This document shows, one piece after another, positions 58,671-64,000 of a stretch of DNA of 64,000 bases (the first letter of the stretch is position 1; every line of letters begins with the position of its first letter). Both the position numbers and the translations under genes were made by a program. Below the pieces are notes generated by a model. That model was not told where the DNA came from and did no database searches. It saw nothing but the letters and a program-made list of their open reading frames with translations. Where the stretch lies: assembly GCF_004005475.1 (NCBI RefSeq), contig NZ_RZTZ01000002.1:310001-374000 (forward strand), written 5' to 3'. This DNA comes from Niallia taxi (GTDB lineage Bacteria; Bacillota; Bacilli; Bacillales; Cytobacillaceae).

Positions 58671-59342
58671 ATGAGCAGCCAAATTGCAAAAATGATTGAT
58701 CACACATTATTGAAAGCAGATGCAACAAAAGAACAGGTTAAAACATTATGTGAGGAAGCAAAAGAATATAGCTTTGCTTCTGTATGTGTAAACCCAACAT
58801 GGGTGCAATATGCAAGTGAGCTTTTAGCAGGTACTGAAGTGAAAGTTTGCACGGTTATTGGATTCCCATTAGGTGCGACTACTTCAGCTACGAAGGCTTT
58901 TGAAACAGCTAATGCGATCGAAAATGGTGCGACAGAAGTCGATATGGTTATCAACATCGGTGCATTAAAAGACAAGAATTTTGATCTTGTGAAGGAAGAT
59001 ATTAAAGCAGTAGTTGATGCAGCAAAAGGCAAAGCACTTACAAAGGTAATTATTGAAACTAGTTTGCTTACAGATGAAGAGAAAGAAAAAGCATGTGTCT
59101 TGGCAGTTGAAGCAGGTACAGACTTCGTGAAAACATCTACTGGCTTTTCAACAGGAGGCGCAACGGTAGAAGATATTGCGCTTATGAGAAAGACAGTCGG
59201 TCCAGAAATTGGCGTTAAAGCTTCTGGCGGAGTAAGAAGCAGTGAAGATACAGAAAAGATGATTGAAGCAGGAGCTACTCGTATTGGTGCAAGCTCTGGT
59301 GTTGCAATTGTCAACGGACTTACAAGCAATAGTGACTATTAA
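58671..59342 (+). CDS. deoC: Deoxyribose-phosphate aldolase
   Basis: A 223-residue aldolase with [15 protein letters not shown] near residue 7, [13 protein letters not shown] near 62, EVDMVINIG near 88 and the Schiff-base Lys in [13 protein letters not shown] near 154, then KASGGVRS near 183. It cleaves 2-deoxyribose-5-phosphate to glyceraldehyde-3-phosphate and acetaldehyde. AAAAGGAGCC precedes the ATG. In B. subtilis deoC (dra) is with nupC and pdp elsewhere; here it stands alone between mtaB and yqeW. Confidence 0.96.
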   Translation: MSSQIAKMIDHTLLKADATKEQVKTLCEEAKEYSFASVCVNPTWVQYASELLAGTEVKVCTVIGFPLGATTSATKAFETANAIENGATEVDMVINIGALKDKNFDLVKEDIKAVVDAAKGKALTKVIIETSLLTDEEKEKACVLAVEAGTDFVKTSTGFSTGGATVEDIALMRKTVGPEIGVKASGGVRSSEDTEKMIEAGATRIGASSGVAIVNGLTSNSDY

Positions 59343-59347
59343 ATAAA

Positions 59348-59390
59348 AAAGATGGCTGCCTAAGACAGGTAGCCATCTTTTTTTTTATTT
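59348..59390. terminator. Bidirectional terminator between deoC and yqeW
   Basis: AAAGATGGCTGCCT and AGGTAGCCATCTTT form a long stem around AAGAC, followed by six more T on the plus strand and A-rich sequence giving T residues on the minus strand. Confidence 0.92.
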
Positions 59391-60302
59391 ATGAAGCCTC
59401 ATAATCCACCTGCCAAACTGTTCTGCGAATGGAAGGACAATAATGGAGGAAAGAACATTAAATAAGAGGCTCGCATGTGCAAGCTGTACGTCTTTGGCGC
59501 TTGTCATAAATTCTACAGCATCCTTCAATTGGCCGATGAAGGGATAGAACAGCACCGCACCGCCAATATTGAGCCATATATGGGCGTAGGCACATAGCTT
59601 GGCCTCTTTGTCTGCCCCAATTGAAGCGAGATAGGATGTAATGCATGTGCCAATATTAGAGCCGAGCATAATGGCGATACCAGCCTCGATTGACAGCATA
59701 TCTGCAGTCAAAAAACCCATGATAATGCCAATTGTCGCGGTGCTTGATTGAATTAACGCTGTAATCAGGATACCGAGTGATAATGCCCAAAAAATATGAT
59801 TAGACAAATGGGCGAGGAAGGTCTGCATAAGAGGGTTTTCCTGAATAATCCCGGCAAAGTATTTAAATCCTTTCATTGCTGTAAATACAATCGATATGCC
59901 AAGTAATACAAAGCCAATACTTCTTAGCTTATATTTGTTTATAAGGATGCCAAGTGCGCCAGCAGCTGCTAACGGAAGCAGATAGTCACTTATATCATAG
60001 GTGATGAACTCTGTTGTAAAGGTTGTCCCGATATTTGTTCCAAGAATAATTCCGATTGACTGGGGAAATGTCAGTACTCGTGCTGCAATTAAGCCGATTG
60101 TCAGCACCATAACAGCAGAGCTGCTTTGCAGGACTGCTGTTATGACAATGGCAGCAATCATCCCCTTCCAAGGCTTGTTCGTCAGTTTTTCCAGCAAGGC
60201 TTTAAATGAATGGGAGGACAGATTGAAAAGGCCTGTTCGAAGCATTGTCATACCATAAATAAACAGCAGGATTAACAAAATAAAAAGTCCAATATACAGC
60301 AT
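59385..60302 (-). CDS. yqeW: Na+/phosphate cotransporter family protein YqeW
   Basis: A 305-residue membrane protein of the PNaS (NptA/SLC34-like) family with two inverted copies of the transport motif: LQSSSAVMVLTIG near residue 59 and IQSSTATIGIIMG near 193, each followed by GTNIGTTFT and GSNIGTCITS. About eight membrane helices. It is expected to move phosphate with Na+, although some family members have other roles. GAAGGAGTGA precedes the ATG on the minus strand. Confidence 0.92.
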   Translation of the reverse strand: MLYIGLFILLILLFIYGMTMLRTGLFNLSSHSFKALLEKLTNKPWKGMIAAIVITAVLQSSSAVMVLTIGLIAARVLTFPQSIGIILGTNIGTTFTTEFITYDISDYLLPLAAAGALGILINKYKLRSIGFVLLGISIVFTAMKGFKYFAGIIQENPLMQTFLAHLSNHIFWALSLGILITALIQSSTATIGIIMGFLTADMLSIEAGIAIMLGSNIGTCITSYLASIGADKEAKLCAYAHIWLNIGGAVLFYPFIGQLKDAVEFMTSAKDVQLAHASLLFNVLSSIIVLPFAEQFGRWIMRLHK

Positions 60303-60495
60303 ATATGTTCACTCCTTCAAAAAAATATATGAAAAAAGAGGATAGGACATGCTAAAAATGAAAAATGATAGAGATATACAAGATTTAAAGTTGTATTTTG
60401 TGGTAATATATAAGTGTGAGGATGGACAATGAGGGATACTTGTTTAGAAATCACAAAAAAAATCAAAACAATTTTCAGTACAGGGCTAAATACAG

Positions 60496-60524
60496 TTGAC
60501 CTTGCTTCCTTGATATATTATAAT
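60496..60524 (+). promoter_or_regulatory. Sigma-A promoter of rpsU
   Basis: TTGACC at 60496 and TATAAT at 60519 are 17 bases apart. CCTTGA (60508) and TCAAGG (60526) flank the -10, an inverted repeat that could be an operator. Confidence 0.85.
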
Positions 60525-60585
60525 GTCAAGGTACATGGTATCCATGAGATGTTAGTGTGTTGTGTTTCGGAGGGAGGGAAAGAGA

Positions 60586-60759
60586 ATGTCTAAAACCGTC
60601 GTTCGTAAAAACGAATCGCTTGAAGATGCTCTTCGTCGCTTCAAACGTTCAGTATCAAAAACTGGTACTTTGCAGGAAGCTAGAAAGCGCGAATTCTATG
60701 AAAAGCCTAGTGTTAAACGTAAGAAGAAATCAGAAGCAGCAAGAAAACGTAAGTTCTAA
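60586..60759 (+). CDS. rpsU: 30S ribosomal protein S21
   Basis: A 57-residue basic protein beginning [20 protein letters not shown], the standard bS21 sequence, ending in a Lys/Arg-rich tail. It binds near the anti-Shine-Dalgarno end of 16S rRNA. GGAGGGAGG lies 8 bases before the ATG. yqeY follows 15 bases later. Confidence 0.98.
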
Positions 60760-60774
60760 GAGAGGGTGTATTAA

Positions 60775-61218
60775 TTGAGTCTTCTCGAACGCTTAAACAA
60801 TGATATGAAGCAAGCGATGAAAAACAAAGATAAAGATAAACTCACTAATATCAGAATGTTAAAAGCTGCCATTCAAAATGAAAGCATTAAGATTGGCGGA
60901 GATCTTTCTGAAGAGGATGAGTTAACTGTCCTTTCTCGCGAAGTGAAACAACGCAAGGACTCCCTCCATGAGTTTGAAAAAGCAGGTCGCCAAGATCTTG
61001 TTGACAAAGTACGTGCGGAGTTAAAGCATGTTGAAATATATATGCCTGACCAGCTTTCAGAAGAGGAGTTATCAGCTATCGTTACTTCGGTAATTGCAGA
61101 AACTGGTGCTTCTTCAAAGAAAGATATGGGAAAAGTGATGGCTGCTTTAATGCCAAAGGTTAAAGGTAAAGCAGATGGTTCACTAGTAAATAAACTTGTA
61201 CAACAACACCTTTCATAA
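60775..61218 (+). CDS. yqeY: GatB/YqeY domain protein
   Basis: A 147-residue protein matching YqeY: a helical N-terminal half ([20 protein letters not shown]) and a C-terminal GatB-like tail domain with [20 protein letters not shown] near 110. The domain resembles the tRNA-binding part of GatB, but the function of stand-alone YqeY is unknown. TTG start with AGAGGGTG upstream; co-transcribed with rpsU as in many Firmicutes. Confidence 0.94.
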   Translation: MSLLERLNNDMKQAMKNKDKDKLTNIRMLKAAIQNESIKIGGDLSEEDELTVLSREVKQRKDSLHEFEKAGRQDLVDKVRAELKHVEIYMPDQLSEEELSAIVTSVIAETGASSKKDMGKVMAALMPKVKGKADGSLVNKLVQQHLS

Positions 61219-61231
61219 ATTGATTATGTTT

Positions 61232-61264
61232 TAAAGGCTGCAGTCCTAGACTGCAGCCTTTTAA
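61232..61264 (+). terminator. Rho-independent terminator of rpsU-yqeY
   Basis: AAAGGCTGCAGTC and GACTGCAGCCTTT form a 13-pair stem around CTA, followed by T residues. Confidence 0.88.
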
Positions 61265-61306
61265 CATTTTATTTTTTAAAAAACATGTTAATAATATTAA
61301 AATAAA

Positions 61307-61332
61307 TGAAACCTTTTCAAACTCGATTCGTA
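61307..61332 (+). promoter_or_regulatory. Sigma-W promoter of nfeD-floA-yqfB
   Basis: TGAAAC at 61307 and CGTA at 61329 are separated by 16 bases, the exact sigma-W consensus. The homologous yqeZ-yqfA-yqfB operon of B. subtilis belongs to the sigma-W regulon. Confidence 0.88.
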
Positions 61333-61371
61333 TATGTACTATAACCAAACGAACAGGAAAGGAGGAGAAAA

Positions 61372-62712
61372 TTGATTAGGAAAAAAATATTGTTATTGCC
61401 TTTTCTTTTCAGTATTTTGTTATCCTTTTTTCCTGCAGTCAGTTATGCTAACGACCAGCAATTAGTCTATATCGTGCCAATAAAGGATACAGTGGAAATG
61501 GGCTTGAGTGAATTTATAAACAGAGCCGTAGAAACCGCCGAAGAGAAACAGGCAGATGTTATCATCTTTGAAATGGACACACCTGGTGGATCGGTAGATG
61601 CGGCAGTTTCGATTGGGAAAATAATTTCCGGCACAAGGTTGAAGACAGTCACTTACATTAATCAGGATGCCATCTCGGCAGGTTCCTTCCTTGCTTTGAA
61701 CACAGATGAAATCTATATGGATGGAAGAGGCAGGTTTGGAGCAGCAGGTGTCATAGACAGTCAGGGTAATACTGCCGGCGAAAAAGCCCAGTCCTATTGG
61801 CTGTCTGCGATGAGAGGGGCGGCCGAAAAAAGCGGAAAAGATCCCCTCTATGCCATGGCGATGGCAGATAAATCAATTGCCATTCCAGAGCTTGGCGATG
61901 ATGAGGATAAGTTTCTTACGTTGACCGCCGCTGAAAGTCTTGAGGTTGAATATTCAAACGGCACAGTCAGTAGTTTAGATGATTTGCTCAAAACTCTTGG
62001 TATGGAGGATGCAACAGTAGAAAGAATGGATGAAAGCTTCGCTGATAAGGTGGCTCGGTTTGTGACAAATCCAATTATCATTCCTATTCTTCTAACGATA
62101 GGAGCTCTTGGATTAATCTTCGAACTGTTTTCGCCAGGGTTTGGGATTGCGGGCTTTGTTGGAATTTCCTCTCTGCTTTTGTTCTTTTATGGTCATCTTG
62201 TATCAGGGCTGGCAGGGTATGAATCCATTATCCTGTTTGTAGCAGGAATAGTCCTTGTTTTCCTTGAATTTTTTATAGTCGGCGGGATAGCCGGGATTTT
62301 GGGCATAGCTGCAATTATCGGCAGCGTCTTTCTCGCTGGTGGCAATGTTTATCATATTGCCCTAAGTGTTCTTATTGCGGTAGCCGTATCGATTATCGCC
62401 ACTATTCTTTTAGTAAAGGTGTTTGGTAGAAAAATGAAATTCTTCAAAAAAATTGTGCTGAGAGACTCTACTAGTACGGAAGAAGGATATGTTTCCAATA
62501 AAACAAGAAATGACCTTGTTGGAAAGACCGGGGTTACGATGACGGCATTACGCCCTTCAGGAACGGTCCTAATTGGAGACGAACGGATTGATGTGGTCAG
62601 TGAAGGTAATTTTGTTGGCAAGGATGTTAAAGTCAGTATCGTAAAAGCAGAAGGTTCAAGAATTGTTGTAAGAGAATTGACAGACATTGATCTGCATAAG
62701 GAGGATAAATAA
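61372..62712 (+). CDS. nfeD: NfeD family membrane serine protease-like protein
   Basis: A 446-residue protein: signal peptide (about residues 1-25), an extracytoplasmic ClpP-like domain with [20 protein letters not shown] near 63-82 and the Ser region [11 protein letters not shown] near 101, several membrane helices (about 235-350) and a C-terminal NfeD OB-fold near 375-440. Long NfeD proteins work with flotillin-like partners at membrane microdomains. TTG start after AAAGGAGGAG. Stop and floA start overlap by one base. Confidence 0.93.
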   Translation: MIRKKILLLPFLFSILLSFFPAVSYANDQQLVYIVPIKDTVEMGLSEFINRAVETAEEKQADVIIFEMDTPGGSVDAAVSIGKIISGTRLKTVTYINQDAISAGSFLALNTDEIYMDGRGRFGAAGVIDSQGNTAGEKAQSYWLSAMRGAAEKSGKDPLYAMAMADKSIAIPELGDDEDKFLTLTAAESLEVEYSNGTVSSLDDLLKTLGMEDATVERMDESFADKVARFVTNPIIIPILLTIGALGLIFELFSPGFGIAGFVGISSLLLFFYGHLVSGLAGYESIILFVAGIVLVFLEFFIVGGIAGILGIAAIIGSVFLAGGNVYHIALSVLIAVAVSIIATILLVKVFGRKMKFFKKIVLRDSTSTEEGYVSNKTRNDLVGKTGVTMTALRPSGTVLIGDERIDVVSEGNFVGKDVKVSIVKAEGSRIVVRELTDIDLHKEDK

Positions 62713-63716
62713 TGGAAGTATTGAGCGCAACGGCAATCTTTTGGATTGCAGTCATAATTATAGGGGTTATTCTACTTGGGATCCTCCTGACATTCGTACC
62801 TGTCATGCTGTGGATTTCCGCATTAGCAGCAGGCGTTAAAATCAGCATTTTCACATTGGTTGGTATGAGATTGAGAAGGGTTATCCCAAGTCGTGTTGTC
62901 AATCCACTGATTAAGGCACATAAAGCTGGTATAAATGCCACGATTAATCAGCTGGAAAGTCACTACTTGGCTGGGGGTAATGTCGACAGAGTTGTTAATG
63001 CATTAATTGCTGCACACAGAGCGAATATTGAATTGTCCTTTGAACGCTGTGCTGCCATTGACTTGGCTGGCCGTGACGTTCTTGAAGCAGTACAAATGAG
63101 CGTTAACCCGAAAGTAATTGAAACACCGTTTATTGCTGGTGTGGCAATGGATGGTATTGAAGTAAAAGCAAAAGCAAGAATAACAGTTCGTGCTAATATT
63201 GAACGCCTTGTTGGGGGAGCCGGAGAAGAGACGGTTGTAGCCCGTGTTGGTGAAGGGATTGTCTCCACTATTGGTTCGTCAACCAACCATAAAAAGGTTC
63301 TCGAAAATCCAGATATGATCTCCCAGACAGTTCTGTCAAAGGGATTGGATGCAGGTACTGCATTTGAAATCTTGTCCATCGATATTGCAGACGTTGATAT
63401 AGGTAAGAACATTGGTGCAGAACTACAGACAGAACAGGCAGAGGCAGACAAGAAGATTGCTCAGGCAAAAGCAGAGGAACGCCGGGCAATGGCTGTTGCT
63501 CAAGAACAAGAGATGAAAGCGAAAGTCCAAGAAATGCGTGCGAAAGTTGTTGAAGCAGAGGCTGAGGTACCTATGGCGATGTCTGATGCACTTCGTTCTG
63601 GAAATATTGGTGTAATGGATTATATGAATTTGCAGAACATTACAGCTGATACAGAAATGAGAGGATCCATCGGCAAGCTTAATAGCGACAATAAAGATGA
63701 GGATAGTAAAAAGTAA
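62712..63716 (+). CDS. floA: Flotillin-like protein FloA
   Basis: A 334-residue protein with an N-terminal membrane segment (about residues 7-45), a PHB/SPFH domain and a C-terminal coiled-coil with repeated Glu-Ala ([20 protein letters not shown] near 260), ending [12 protein letters not shown]. It scaffolds functional membrane microdomains. ATG overlaps the nfeD stop as TAATG. yqfA in B. subtilis, in the same sigma-W operon. Confidence 0.96.
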   Translation: MEVLSATAIFWIAVIIIGVILLGILLTFVPVMLWISALAAGVKISIFTLVGMRLRRVIPSRVVNPLIKAHKAGINATINQLESHYLAGGNVDRVVNALIAAHRANIELSFERCAAIDLAGRDVLEAVQMSVNPKVIETPFIAGVAMDGIEVKAKARITVRANIERLVGGAGEETVVARVGEGIVSTIGSSTNHKKVLENPDMISQTVLSKGLDAGTAFEILSIDIADVDIGKNIGAELQTEQAEADKKIAQAKAEERRAMAVAQEQEMKAKVQEMRAKVVEAEAEVPMAMSDALRSGNIGVMDYMNLQNITADTEMRGSIGKLNSDNKDEDSKK

Positions 63717-63740
63717 GGCAAGTGAAGGGAGCAGTCTCTC

Positions 63741-64000
63741 TTGGAATATATTTCAATCATTGTAATAGTAGTAGGCTTCCTGTTTTCCTTGTTCCAAAAA
63801 AAAGCGCAGGAGGAAAACAACAAAAAAGGTCAGAAGAAGCCAACGCCTGTTAAACCGGATTTCACCAAGCAGGTAATAAGAAAAATGGAGCAGGCCTTTG
63901 AAGCGCCTGTGAAAAAAGAAACAGTGTCCACAAAGGTTAATGAGCTTAATGAACTAGAGGCACTAAAAAAAGAACGGGATGCCCTCAAGCAGAAGCTAAA
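63741..64000 (+). CDS. yqfB: YqfB-like protein, 3' end outside window
   Basis: The first 86 residues are visible: one N-terminal membrane helix (MEYISIIVIVVGFLFSLFQ) and a basic then acidic helical region ending in a coiled-coil-like ELEALKKERDALKQKL. Position after floA matches yqfB in B. subtilis. TTG start with GAAGGGA about 11 bases upstream, a little far. Function unknown; probably part of the same sigma-W unit. Confidence 0.75.
   Translation, partial: MEYISIIVIVVGFLFSLFQKKAQEENNKKGQKKPTPVKPDFTKQVIRKMEQAFEAPVKKETVSTKVNELNELEALKKERDALKQKL

Noticed and set aside
58700-59329. Long open frame (209 codons) on the minus strand opposite deoC
   Set aside because: It lies wholly within the well-supported deoC gene, has no ribosome site and a low-complexity Ser/Thr/Ala composition expected of an antisense frame.

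Overview
The window is a 64 kb stretch of a low-GC, spore-forming Bacillus-type chromosome (Bacillaceae; the exact genus cannot be fixed by eye). Support comes from the gene order, which follows the Bacillus subtilis yrr-yrh-sigK-yqe-comE-gpr-hrcA-yqf blocks, from the many sporulation genes (sigK, sda, gpr, spoIIP, a CwlC-like amidase, pbpI), from strong AGGAGG ribosome sites with frequent TTG and GTG starts, and from Gram-positive regulation (alaS T-box, CIRCE, a sigma-W promoter). No rRNA, tRNA, prophage, insertion sequence or CRISPR array was seen.

Layout. 1-17 kb: yrrB (partial), recD2, a small zinc-ribbon protein, yrrI, T-box-alaS, ireB-ruvX-yrzB, mltG, the tRNA wobble-uridine module trmR-trhP1-trhP2 with udk, then greA, pbpI and yrrS. 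17.3-22.2 kb: yrzA and the reverse transsulfuration/methyl cycle set yrrT-mtnN-mccA-mccB-yrhC, interrupted by a 246 bp inverted-repeat element. 22.2-23.1 kb: a cluster of very small genes: a 29-residue peptide with its own near-consensus promoter, an inverted repeat at that promoter and two terminators, then two tandem yrzI paralogues. 23.1-31.8 kb: fbp, an uninterrupted sigK (no skin element), two unrecognised secreted or anchored proteins, a CwlC-like amidase with SPOR repeats, pepF, pssA and psd. 31.8-37.5 kb: sda with DnaA boxes, then the compact operon yqeG-yqeH-aroE-yhbY-nadD-yqeK-rsfS-yqeM. 37.6-42.2 kb: comER opposite comEA-comEB-comEC; comEC is split by a frameshift in an A6 run. 42.2-64 kb: a structured intergenic region, holA, rpsT, gpr, spoIIP, yqxA, lepA, hemW, the hrcA-grpE-dnaK-dnaJ heat-shock operon with prmA-rsmE-mtaB, deoC, yqeW, rpsU-yqeY, and a sigma-W type nfeD-floA-yqfB operon cut by the window end.

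Most genes are conserved housekeeping: translation and ribosome quality (alaS, trmR/trhP, yqeH, yhbY, rsfS, lepA, prmA, rsmE, mtaB, rpsT, rpsU), DNA maintenance (recD2, ruvX, holA), sulfur recycling, lipid synthesis (pssA, psd), competence, and sporulation. The items most worth following up are the small-peptide locus at 22.17-22.5 kb, a three-tier hairpin ending in a T-run at 42354-42468, the broken comEC, and hairpins that bury the ribosome sites of spoIIP and pbpI.
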